Assembly: GCA_900128585.1 (NCBI GenBank) | Contig: LT642394.1 | Location: forward strand, 1 to 19,680 | Source: Stramenopiles sp. TOSAG23-3 | Taxonomy: Eukaryota; Sar | Length of the DNA stretch: 19,680 nt | Reading direction: 5' to 3' | Shown: positions 13,301-19,300 of the stretch, piece by piece | Layout: every line of letters starts with the position of its first letter | Numbering within the stretch: the first letter of the stretch is position 1 | Program-made: the position numbers and the translations under genes | Notes under the pieces: generated by a model | The model's input: the letters and a program-made list of their open reading frames with translations, nothing else | Database searches by the model: none | What the model was told of the DNA's origin: nothing

Positions 13301-13992
13301 ATTTAGAAATTGTTGCCAATGCAATATTTACCCAAGACATCCCCGTCGTGTGGGAAGCCGTCGGTTACCCATCATTGATGCCTTTGACGCCATGGTTTAT
13401 TGACTTGTTAAAGCGCGTAGAATTTATGGAAAAATGGATTGAGTTTGGCACACCGAAAGCATTCTGGATCAGTGGGTTCTTTTTCCCACAAGCATTTCTC
13501 ACCGGAACTCTTCAAAATTTTGCTCGAAAGTATCAAAAACCTATCGATACAATTGCCTTTGACTTTAAATTTATAGATGACAAAAAGACGGACGCGAGCG
13601 ATATCACCGAAAGGGCACCAGATGGAGCGTATATCTATGGTTTGTTCCTCCAAGGTGCTCGGTGGAACTATGAAACCCACGTTTTAGACGACCCAAGGCC
13701 GAAAGAGTTGTACGATCAATGCCCAGTCATGCACCTTGACCCAGTGCAAGATCGCGAGGACACTATGAGTGGAATTTACAGATGCCCGGTTTATAAGACG
13801 TTAACTCGTGCAGGGATGCTCTCGACAACAGGCCACTCTACAAACTTCGTTTGTTGGTTCGAATTTCCATGCGAAGGTGAAGTTGAGTGGAGAAAGACTT
13901 TGGTTTCCGAGACGAATGCCCAGCGACTTTATGCTGACTCTGCCAAGTGGATCAAAGCAGGAGTTGCGTGCTTCTGTGCGTTGGCATTTTAA
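1342..13992 (+). CDS. DNAH1: axonemal inner-arm dynein heavy chain, DNAH1/DHC2 type
   Basis: This is a complete intronless frame of 4216 residues. The ATG follows an in-frame TAA at 1336-1338 and has A at -3. It encodes the ATP-driven minus-end motor of a single-headed inner dynein arm, which bends the flagellar axoneme. Order: basic Ser/Lys-rich lead (1-95); tail with DNAH1-type blocks (PRRVAVERKRQFY about 108-119, NLYVDCMP 254-261); linker to about 1488; AAA1 with GPAGTGKT 1528-1535 and CFDEFN 1578-1583; AAA2 GPTGGGKS 1809-1816; AAA3 GPTGTGKT 2160-2167 and VDDFNMP 2226-2232; AAA4 GVGGSGRQS 2509-2517; coiled-coil stalk about 2755-2855 and 2975-3050 around the microtubule-binding domain; AAA5 about 3055-3290; AAA6 with WTLLQNAHL from 3653; Gly-rich loop 3902-3910; C-terminal domain from 3941 with LSTTGHSTNFV. 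The AAA4 Arg for Lys is usual in axonemal dyneins. Length is close to human DNAH1. Assignment to DNAH1 rests on tail blocks I know from that family; DNAH3/7/12 is the alternative. Confidence 0.96.
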   Translation: MSKWATKREGKDDAGGGKSGLSKSLNLSLLKKPSSGAAKSTVDAYKWDLSSPAVSRMPKSPEERRRRAKYMAMADEGKKAGEKEDRSGGSLEPKVFVPYVTRPGHTPRRVAVERKRQFYASQDLTRILQDHGVTSETMVQTGLDENVPMQDLNNVLPLTLFDDDTYEQYQPTEWIMLGAGNVPAKTMFAGEWVACTVKSYDDATSLFQIEINGAQDNRTRLEICFDVEDPFQFAKRLAAASAGRKLAEGLIRYNLYVDCMPTDDVADLDSEQVNRIVKIALHSRALQQSENDTSQLLNEIHMDYARTMNKIVFDANLKGGSEATMMGDLQLPEQLPANPPPQFGCLQLPESNFSQKFSSFAFSSFLTKEEVIDALQGVQQECNAIKKVKFFNTTNRKSLNLEEFQVAQSQALKISGRKIKEDWTSGVVSHIRTSLQSCGKGHFNIYESKNDVYKHSKLKKLMQRVNFLMQSSLQNVVRDSVKLYGDFIKLAMDAEVKLIDIKTAVNDFIRDSTLSSDAWDVANTLEGLKRPPALFFLEVQPTAEPICLNQAEVDEAAAAIKAWKPPKDDKNAKCPIQRVAAEMGRIFEYTTPLESYGKVIMVALDNVLNEMGKIEQTEKLLMDRLFWSSTPTLQSISPNEDEIVNLRNEIQAKIDECLKHPIAYLKFLNHKKDYRKSEYIKFLNIDEAAIMEKITPETPEDIDLAACKKVIDYHTLQANKYKDKLPDFAVRLGMFTCNLASIRTTLVKKHLNIAAQATALIAKCNKSNGASIVKKYEQIRKRLQQIPTDVEDVASMNEFIEGISAEMNQFGPNLVAINEACRILDGYGVKDAEQFSMKWKIIGWPKKIFIQVESTEQVQSEKKMEYAAEMEDEQVIFEQTLISLEQECAQFQGYSDVGRVQMVAKHVKSLDEKLKKAEEDARTFNSREILFGREPTEYTKVNEIRKEFTPYQGLWSNVSDWLQFHEGCMTGPFDEVDGINLEDVVDRYSKGINKAYKTFEKAGNKACMDIASQIKSQISEFQPHTPWIMALRNQGMRERHWTELSEKIGTEINPENGDFTIQKAFDLEIFNHTEAVQKVGDKAGKENQIEVKLDEMEAEWAEIDLDVAVYRETGTCTLRGVDELIAILDEQITMTQAMMFSAFKGPFEERIEEWNVKLATVSDVLEEWIKVQRSWMYLQPIFESDDIMKQLPQESKRFIAVDKNWRATMTNAQRNPNALKFCANEKLLMIFTESNKFLDMVQKGLSDYLETKRSVFARFYFLSNDELLSILSETKDVSLVQPHLKKCYEGINKVVFGDNNIIEALVSREKEKMPCATPVDPNGKGVEFWMCELEDMMKISVRESIKACIADYLEKPRSEWMQVWPGMCIINGGQLHWTTNMEREIAAHGAKGVEIELAREIQQLDDIIILVRGGKLSKNQKTAIGALTVMDVHARDVVKNMVTQKVSSKNDFLWLSQLRYYWEEDDQLFWRPFGTHDNLWIEMVASKRSYGYEYLGNTFRLVITPLTDKCYLTLMGALQMILGGAPAGPAGTGKTETVKDLAKALAKQCVVFNCGDGLDYLAMAKFFKGLASCGAWACFDEFNRIHIEVLSVVAQQIITLQNACKLGLERIDFEGSNIRMDDAFAVYITMNPGYAGRTELPENLAACFRPVAMMVPDYALIGEIMLIAFGFSKAKECGAKMVSTFTLCSEQLSNQCHYDYGMRAVKTVIVAAGTLKGQEPEAEELQLLLRALQDVNLPKFLAQDLPLFEGIISDLFPGIARPDIDYGALMQALQVCTERAGLQGAAFFLSKNIQLFETICVRHGLMVVGPTGGGKSENIDVLSAALTMLCDSGVDTNPTMYQHVKHFKLNPKAITMSQLYGAFDPNTREFIDGVLPNLYRNAAADTTMDRKFVLFDGPVDAIWIENMNTVLDDNKKLCLNSGEMLGMSDTMSMIFEVNDLSVASPATVSRCGMVYMEPESLTLSPLVFSWIERLPELLPESLKSDLLVLFDTYLEAGLTFMRRFTKESAVTVNCNIAQSLMRIIDTFVLKLNVPEGFEPPKPEVIKSVADNMTSIFLFALVWSVGATTDEIGRTKFSNFVRSECSNNGVANPFPTAGLVYDYCIDLTTGKWVEWLTTVEEHEISGNQSFAEMVIPTKDSIRNIFLLEKFLTHRFHVMCIGPTGTGKTINIESYLMKNMADKYVPLVTSFSAQTSAGDAQKFLDTKMEKRKKGVYGPSAGKQYIIFVDDFNMPQREEYGAQPPVELVRQAMGQVGWYDTVTLDFKKIIDCTYVMGMGPPGGGRNPITERVKRLCNIVGYVEMDEASQKIIFNSILGHFLADFEKDVSKMSSKLVDATSSFYKKVSNDLLPTPVKPHYTFNLRDFAKVIQGVMMAHPKRCISGTHIARVYVHECYRVFRDRMINYTDSNWLRDQVQANVEEELGFEWGKCAPESDRLFFGNFMEGLGADPKIYDEVPDLEKLTNVMYEYLSDYNAESKSPMNLVLFLDAIEHVSRIARVLSQPRGNCLLLGVGGSGRQSLTRLATFVSEYQIFQVEIAKGYGQNEWREDLKQCLMVAGLQNKPITFLFSDVQIVFESMVEDINNILNSGDIPGIYAGEEEDQIMNACRSECQKKRIAATKINIFAQYLLRVRKNIHVCLCMSPIGEAFRTRLRMFPSLVNCCTIDWFMPWPEEALRSVAMDKMTVKDMGLGDHLSSVVDMFKVVHQVVEQRSADFLNMLGRRNYVTPTSYLELLSTYIGTLGVQRKRVAGLRDRLGNGVEKISSTKVQVAAMQEQLTALQPVLKVTQGEVDEMMVQISADKEAAGKTRITVEAQAEAAEKKEKECKTMAADAQRDLDEALPALDEAVKCLNALKKADIDEVKSLAKPPKGVILTAEATCVMFEVKPNRVKDPEGGTRKVNDYWGPAKEHLFKNPKQFIERLIHFDKDNIPEKVIEKIDPYIVNPNFTPAEVKRASKACTAICMWCRAMHKYYHVARSVEPKRLALASATEELNKTMALLAEAQATLAAVMARLDKLEADYAAVVQKKDDLANEVETCQIRLASAMKLISGLGGEEVRWRENVVKLSQDFINLDGDIIIASGAIAYLGAFTADYRESIQNLWIEKILEEKIPCTEGTSLVHTLSVPTTIRQWNIWGLPTDNLSTENGIVMSMARRWPLCIDPQGQANRYIKTMGKDLAENGMEAVKLTDKNFLRSLENGVRFGRWVLLENIFEVLDAALEPILQRNVFKQGGQDMMRIGDNNVPYNDSFRFFITTKLPNPHYTPETCVKVTVLNFAITPRGLQEQLLGVAIAEELPEIQEQKELLVVNNAKMNKQLDDIEDRILFLLENCKGNILDDVEIIETLDQAKITSNEIAEKMKAAAITEKEIDEQRSNYKPLADHASVLFFTLSKMATIDPMYQYSLQWFTALFIRSTQEADMADDQATRINILKEYFTYLLYDQVCRSLFEEHKLLFSFLVTIALQEFQGKVESAEWRFLITGQSLEPSDVPNPDPSWIIKRMWTEVTCLSGVGCWKGFAEDFLNHVKEWKSYFDSPVPHTLKFPGEWDTKLNQLQKLGVLRTLRPDKVILGIQDYIAATMGQRYIEPPPFDLPLSFVSSSITAPMVFILSVGTDPMKVFLEFAAEKKMSKKYSALSLGQGQGPKAEKMMENAQNKGEWTLLQNAHLCISWLPTLEQLCEDMDPEKVHKDYRLWLTSMPTPSFPVSILQNGVKMTNEPPKGLRANMNQTYYKLDEEKLNLTDKPTKYKKLLFGLSFFHALVIERKKFGPLGWNIPYAFNETDLDICTSQLQVYLEMYEEVQFSVLDLLAGFINYGGRVTDDKDLRTIEVIMRQFYNPKILTDDYKFSESGLYYSFKFDPDDAYNSYVEYIRSLPINPEPEAFGMHDNANITCDQNELYTMLKTIVSLGGSGGGGGGASREEITIAAAAEMAEKLPEVMDEEATAMAFPVDYNESMNTLLCQEQVKFNKLLRVMKHTLFNVQRALKGLLVMSSDLEIVANAIFTQDIPVVWEAVGYPSLMPLTPWFIDLLKRVEFMEKWIEFGTPKAFWISGFFFPQAFLTGTLQNFARKYQKPIDTIAFDFKFIDDKKTDASDITERAPDGAYIYGLFLQGARWNYETHVLDDPRPKELYDQCPVMHLDPVQDREDTMSGIYRCPVYKTLTRAGMLSTTGHSTNFVCWFEFPCEGEVEWRKTLVSETNAQRLYADSAKWIKAGVACFCALAF

Positions 13993-14243
13993 GAAAGAAA
14001 ATGGCCGTTAGAATTGATTAAAAACAAAATACTGGCGGAGAATTAATTTATTGATATGATAATCATAAAACAAGAAAAATTGGCTGTTATTTTTTATAGT
14101 ATTTAAAATTAAAGAAAAAAAGAAGGTCATAAAATATAATGTCAGATAAGTTGTAGTTTGCGGAAGGAACATTTACCGAAAATTATTCTCTCTCATCTCT
14201 CCAACACACACCCCACGATTCTCTCGCTCATGCTATCTTCTAT
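13993..14243. other. convergent intergenic spacer (3' ends of dynein and Aurora)
   Basis: These 251 bp separate two genes that run towards each other, so both 3' UTRs must end within or across this segment. A TTTATT at 14047-14052 is AATAAA on the minus strand, about 190 nt past the Aurora stop, and could be its poly(A) signal. No AATAAA is seen on the plus strand soon after the dynein stop. A pyrimidine-rich stretch on the plus strand (about 14185-14230) would be purine-rich in Aurora mRNA. No gene is seen here. Confidence 0.55.
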
Positions 14244-15161
14244 TTACTGGCGGTATTTCACATGCTTCACAATCCATGGGTGACCTGAAACTTTCTCCAA
14301 CGACATTCTATCTTTAGGAGATTTTTTCAACAATTTTTTGATAAAATCTTTAGATTCAGGGGAAAAGAAATCTGGAAATTTTAGGTCAACCTTTGCTATT
14401 CGTCTGTAAGTTTGCTCTGGTGGGCCATCCGCTTCAAACGGGGCACAACCGGCAATAAACTCATATGTGAGAACCCCTAAGCTCCATACATCGACCATTT
14501 TATCATGATCCCTTCCTTCTACCATTTCTGGGGGCAAGTAGTCCAAAGTTCCGCATAATGTCTTCCTTCTCGACGAGGGTGCATGAACAGACCAGCCAAA
14601 ATCCGCTATTTTAAGCTGATTATCAATGCCTAGGAGTAAATTTTCTGGTTTAATGTCGCGATGAATGACGTGCTTATTGTGACAATAAACCAGCGCTTGA
14701 GATAGCTGGTAGATCCAGTTTGCTGCCATTTGTTCCGGGAATCCTTTTTCAGTCTTTCTTACGTGGCGAGTCAATTCTTTATACATCTCCCCCTTTGGGG
14801 CATACTCTAGAATTAAATATATCCGTCTTGCATCATAAAAGTAGCCGTGCAATCGCAGTATGTTTTTATGACGAAGATTCGATTGTATTTCAATTTCACG
14901 TCTAAGTTGATGTTCTACCTTCGCTTTACATAGCTGTTTCTTTTGAAGCACTTTCAAAGCGCATATGTATTTGCTCTTCTTTTCACGAGCAAGGTAAACG
15001 TTTCCAAACTTTCCTCTTCCAAGCGGTTTCCCAATATCAAAATCTTTTAAAGCCCAGTTTGCCTTAGGTTTTGCACTCGGGACAGGACTACTATGTTTGC
15101 TATTTGCAGAGGCTATTTTCCGGGCGTTCTCCTTGTCGTTAGTGTCGGATGCGAACTGCAT
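14244..15161 (-). CDS. Aurora kinase (mitotic Ser/Thr protein kinase)
   Basis: This intronless frame of 305 residues is typical in length for a compact Aurora. It phosphorylates Ser/Thr on spindle, centrosome/basal-body and kinetochore proteins. The start is the first ATG after an in-frame TGA (15177-15179 on the plus strand) and has G at -3. Visible elements: short N-terminus with KEN box K10-E11-N12; glycine loop GRGKFGNVY 48-56; ATP-binding Lys K70 and partner E89; HRDIKPEN with H167-R168-D169; DFGWS 187-191, where W190 is the Aurora hallmark; activation loop RRKT with T201 matching human Aurora A T288; [15 protein letters not shown] 285-288 where Aurora A has its RxxL destruction box. All catalytic residues are present. 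G106 matches Aurora A G198, the TPX2-dependent position, while RRKT matches Aurora B, so I do not assign A or B. It converges on the dynein and shares its strand with the EF/IQ gene. Confidence 0.97.
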   Translation of the reverse strand: MQFASDTNDKENARKIASANSKHSSPVPSAKPKANWALKDFDIGKPLGRGKFGNVYLAREKKSKYICALKVLQKKQLCKAKVEHQLRREIEIQSNLRHKNILRLHGYFYDARRIYLILEYAPKGEMYKELTRHVRKTEKGFPEQMAANWIYQLSQALVYCHNKHVIHRDIKPENLLLGIDNQLKIADFGWSVHAPSSRRKTLCGTLDYLPPEMVEGRDHDKMVDVWSLGVLTYEFIAGCAPFEADGPPEQTYRRIAKVDLKFPDFFSPESKDFIKKLLKKSPKDRMSLEKVSGHPWIVKHVKYRQ

Positions 15162-15380
15162 TTCAATACGTTGGTTTCAGAACTAAATAAACTATACAAT
15201 ATACAAATCTATCTCTTCGCTTTTACAAGCTTCAAATATGAATTGTAATTTTGTGGTAAATATGTATTCCCTTTAAAATTACACAAGAGAGTTGTTGAGT
15301 AGATAAATGAAAGAACTAATAAAGTTCAATTGATGCAATGCAGTTCTGTATTTATTTTTTATTTATTGTTTGTTCTTGTT

Positions 15381-15398
15381 TTGTTGTTGTTGTTGTTG
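15381..15398. repeat. (TTG)6 microsatellite
   Basis: Six perfect TTG units lie about 220 bp upstream of the Aurora start, where they could lie in or near its promoter. This is a simple-sequence repeat prone to length change. Confidence 0.75.
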
Positions 15399-15817
15399 AT
15401 CGATCTTCTCATTATAATAATAAAATTAAAAAAAACAGTTACGACAGTTTATTTATATAGAAATAGCACCAAATAGAATTGTTGAAAACTGGTAGTAAAA
15501 TCAGAGACTATTTTGATACAAAAGGAGAGCCCAATAATATAGGAATAGTATTGATACCTATCCAACAATGATGGCTATGAGATTTTCATTCCTTCTATAT
15601 TATTAAATGCAGTGCTGTGTCAGTGTATCTTTCACCGTTATTATTATTGCTTTTTTAATTTCTTTGTTTTGTACCTGTATATAAAACGAACTCTTCATTG
15701 ATGCTGTGCGACCAACCAATACCACCGTCACTATTCATTCTAAAAAAATAATTCATCACTTTGCCACAAAATCAACGTTCTGATCTGGAGATGATAGATG
15801 CTCTGGACTTTGGATGG

Positions 15818-15905
15818 CATTATATTGTAATTGTAGTGTGTATAGTCGTATAATAATTTACCTATATATTAAATTCAGTTGTTGGGTAATTCATTATATT
15901 GTAAT
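15818..15905. repeat. 14-bp direct repeat pair
   Basis: CATTATATTGTAAT occurs at 15818-15831 and again at 15892-15905, in the same orientation, 74 bp apart. In such AT-rich sequence it may be chance or the trace of a small duplication. No function is assigned. Confidence 0.5.
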
Positions 15906-15993
15906 GACATAATAACACCAAGTAATTCTCTCCCTACTATTTAGCTATTTTATCATAACGATGGTCCAGAATTAATTCTGTGAAATAAAAGAA

Positions 15994-16038
15994 CAACAAC
16001 ACAATCATCATCGCAAATCTGATTCTTCCGTGTTGTTG
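15994..16038. repeat. inverted repeat, 9-bp arms
   Basis: CAACAACAC (15994-16002) is matched by its exact reverse complement GTGTTGTTG (16030-16038) across a 27-nt loop. One further A-T pair (15993/16039) extends it. It lies in the presumed 3' UTR or terminator region of the EF/IQ gene. The arms are simple-sequence-like, so structure in RNA is plausible but weak. Confidence 0.4.
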
Positions 16039-16050
16039 TGTTGCTTTATT

Positions 16051-16075
16051 ATTTTATTATACGACATAATAAAAT
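16051..16075. repeat. AT-rich hairpin, 10-bp perfect stem and 5-nt loop
   Basis: ATTTTATTAT (16051-16060) and ATAATAAAAT (16066-16075) are exact reverse complements around ACGAC. It lies about 260 nt past the stop of the minus-strand EF/IQ gene, beside a candidate poly(A) signal. The stem is all A-T, so it is thermodynamically weak, and chance occurrence in AT-rich DNA is likely. Confidence 0.4.
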
Positions 16076-16330
16076 CAATTTCAGCGCAAAAAAATCTTCT
16101 TTTTTTTATGATTTTAATTTAACAAAAACACAGTATCATAATGAAAAATAAAACACATTGAAGAAGAAGATGATTCCTCATACCCTAATCCTTATGGTAT
16201 TAAATATTTGTCAAAAAAGTGTAGCAAATTTAGAACGCCGCAGTTCCACCACACGTTCAACCCCGAATAACGTATAATATTCTGTCACAGCGGTTGGTAA
16301 TTATACGTCATATATTTAAAATACAATCTT

Positions 16331-19300
16331 CTATATTGACCCTTTTTTGGATTTCTTCGGCTTTCGGGGCGGGGGCTTCTTCTTCCCTTTAGTCGGTCGC
16401 GATGGAGCCTTCTTCCTTGTTTTCCCTGGAGGCGGAGGCGGGGGCTTTTTTGCGGCCGGCTCACCCTCTTTCAAGCTTTTTCTAATTTTTCTCCCACGCG
16501 AAACAGCTTGTATTTTTTTAGCAGCTTTCGTCTGCTCATTGAGTTCTTTCTTCTTCTTTCGGGCTTGTTTCCCTCGGATGTGCGCTTGTATTTTAGTAGC
16601 TTTCTTCGTCATATCCAGTTGCTCTTTCTGCTTCTTCCGTGCTTGTTTTCCACGAATATGAGCTTGGATTTTCGTAGCCTTTTGCGCAATTTCTTTCTTC
16701 TTCTCTGTCTTTCGTCGCGCCTGATGACCTCTTATTCTTGCCTGAATTTTGGTCGCCGTCTCATCATGCTTTTTCTTGCTCTCCTCCGCCCCATCTTTTT
16801 TGTTTGCACCGTCGCCTTCGTCTTCTAGCTTAACAATTGGGACTCCATCATCGTCGAAGTCTGCCACATGCCGGTACCAGAACCTTAGTGCTTGAGCTAT
16901 GACAAGGTCAATGTCAACCATTTTCGATTTTTTCCCCGATTTGTTCGGACTTCCACTTTCGACTACGTGCTGCTTGAGGTCTTTGCAAATATGTGCAATT
17001 GTTTTTTTGTGGTGGTGGTCGCCCTCTATGTCCTCCAATACATGGTGAAGTAAATCCGATGCTTTTTTGAGCGAAATAAGGCACTGCGGCTGGGAAAGCT
17101 TTTTTTCGATTTTGTTCGCTGGCATGATTTGCATGATACACCTCAGTAGGACATTGCACGCATCGGGATGAAACGCAGTGATTAAATCCTCATGTATTTC
17201 CATATTTAGCCACCCTGTGAGCGTGCCAAACCATTTAATACGACTGTGTTCCTCATAATGAGCCTTAACGCTTTCTTCTAAGTTTGCAAGTTGTTGCGCA
17301 GCATCCGCCCCAAACTCTGTGGGCATGTATAAATGACGCAAGTACTTCGGCAAGCTGTCGTGTACATCATGAATGTGCTTTGCCTTATACCCGTAAATGC
17401 GAGCAATCGACGCGATTGCAAGCCCAGACTCTACTGGAACTCCTTTGACTCTTTTTGACTCTTTGGCTGCCATTATTGCCTTTCGTTTTTTTCTCACTCG
17501 TCTTCGACCTTGGCGTCCCCTTTCCCGGGCTTGGATTTTAATGGCCGCCGCAGTTCGTCGCTTTTTCCTCCTTCGGACTTTCTTCACGCGCCGTCTTGCC
17601 ATGAATCCTCGAGCACTTCGTTGCATGATAATAACAGCCCTGCGCTTCCCATAAAAATTTTCCGACTTTCGTCGTGAAATCCCTCTTTGAACTTTTTGTA
17701 TGCGTGTCGCCATCGCATTCCATGATGCAAAAGACAAAATTGTCTGGGACGCATTTTCTCTGGTTACAATGTCAACTTTCTTCTCTTCCACTTCTCGGAT
17801 CTCTTTCACTTTTAACTGAGATTCGGTTAGGGTTGGCATGGCCTGTTCACGGAATTGTCTGACCAAATCATTCCTGACTGGAGACGCATTGTTTACCAAA
17901 GGGACGAATGTGCAGTCTTGACTTAACCGTTCGCCCTTTTCCCTATGCCGTATGTCTCGCTGCCTGATTTGTTTCATACCACTCTTGTACAAGGATTCAA
18001 TCCGCTTCTTGTCGACCGTTTTTTTTACCGCCTTACGTGACAGGGATCCTTTTGAATTCGCTTTGCTTAAATCATCATATCGTCCCCATGTTGCTGTTAA
18101 TTGGGTCGAGCAATGAAAATGTGTTGGCGCGTTGCTATGATTAGTTTTTGGCTTGAATGTACCCGCAGGGCTATTGTGCACTTTATCCCGAATGGCAAGA
18201 GATTTTTGTCCATTTTTATACAACCTGTCAAAGCGATTAGCTTTGTTCCCCTTCCCAGGCTTTTGTTTTCCCAAAGGTTGTTTGGACGACCGCTTTGTGC
18301 CCTTGTTAACCCGGGGCGAAAAGGTACAGTCGCGCAAACCGGACCCTTCGTTTTCATACATTTTCTGCTGTTCATTATACGAGATGACACCTTGTTGATA
18401 CAAGGCTTCAAAGTGAATATTATTACCTTTCGTTTTTTTCCCAGACACCCTACGGACTCCAGGAATTACCACACCAATCGGGATCGTCGTACCACTGGAC
18501 CGTTTCCCCCGTGGAGTTAACTTTGGTTGAAACGTGCACTCTGAGGGCAGCTCATTCTTTGCTTTTTCTATCAATCTTCTCTTTTTCTCCGATTGCGCGA
18601 TACTCTGTTCGTACAGGCGCGTTGCAGCTTCTTCCGCCGCCCTTCGCAGCAGTTCAGATTCCTTAGGCGATGGAAGGCATGGCAAGATGCTCTCGTTCTT
18701 CTTCCCAAATGGTTTTGTGGGGAGGATACCTTTGACATTGGTCCTAGGTCGAAAGGTAGCGCCATCGACCTCGTCTCTTAAGGACTTCTTCAGTGCATAG
18801 AAATGGTTTTGATCGCGATTTTTAGCCTTAGACTTTGCTTTTTCATACAATTCATTGCATGCCACTTCCGCCGGTCTTCTGTCTTTCTTACGCTTTCGGA
18901 GCTTTGCCCCCACGGAGGCTTCGTAAAAGAGTACTTGGAACTCCGAGAGGGGTATTTTCCCTTCATACTGTTTAGAAATTTTACGAAAGTTACTGATAAA
19001 CGCTTTGGGCTGGATGTGTTTTGTAAATTGGGACCACGATGAATTTAACGTTTCGTTTTCATTCTTTTTCTCCAATTTTGCATCATTGTTATTTCTCGGC
19101 ATACTGCCTCCGACCATGAAATACTTTTGCACTTCTTTAGCCTCCAGGAAACCGCTGTTGTCTGTATCTAAGCAGTTGAAAGTTTCCTTCAATTGCTTCA
19201 TTGATAACTTCATTCTGCTGAAATCACGTCGTTGCGGGGAATTTGGCATAAAGTCAAACTCGTGCTTTTGCTTTTCCTTATAAATTCGCTGTTTTGTTAA

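Larger units (their letters stand above)
15162..16330. other. AT-rich intergenic region between Aurora and the EF/IQ gene
   Basis: This spacer of about 1.17 kb holds the presumed Aurora promoter at its low-coordinate end and the 3' UTR and terminator of the minus-strand EF/IQ gene at the other. It is strongly AT-rich and no open frame of note crosses it. TTTATT (minus-strand AATAAA) occurs around 16045-16050 and again around 15350-15365; the first, about 280 nt past the EF/IQ stop, is a reasonable poly(A) signal. A CCAAT sits on the plus strand at 15717-15721, but it is over 500 bp from the Aurora start and in the wrong strand sense, so I give it no weight. Short repeats are listed separately. 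No tRNA or other RNA gene is visible. Confidence 0.6.

Noticed and set aside
14720-14905. Plus-strand open frame antisense to Aurora, and the many open frames antisense to dynein and EF/IQ (for example 9522-10034 and 18101-18520)
   Set aside because: They are shadows of strongly supported genes on the opposite strand and show no protein signature of their own.
15162-16330. Possible CRISPR array, mobile element or operator in the repeat-bearing spacer
   Set aside because: Repeats are short, simple and few, with no regular spacers, terminal inverted repeats or transposase; the genes are eukaryotic.
16347-16828. Plus-strand frames rich in Phe, Gly and Ser over the end of the EF/IQ gene
   Set aside because: They are the reverse reading of Lys- and Pro-rich IQ codons; the minus-strand frame has clear motifs and is far longer.
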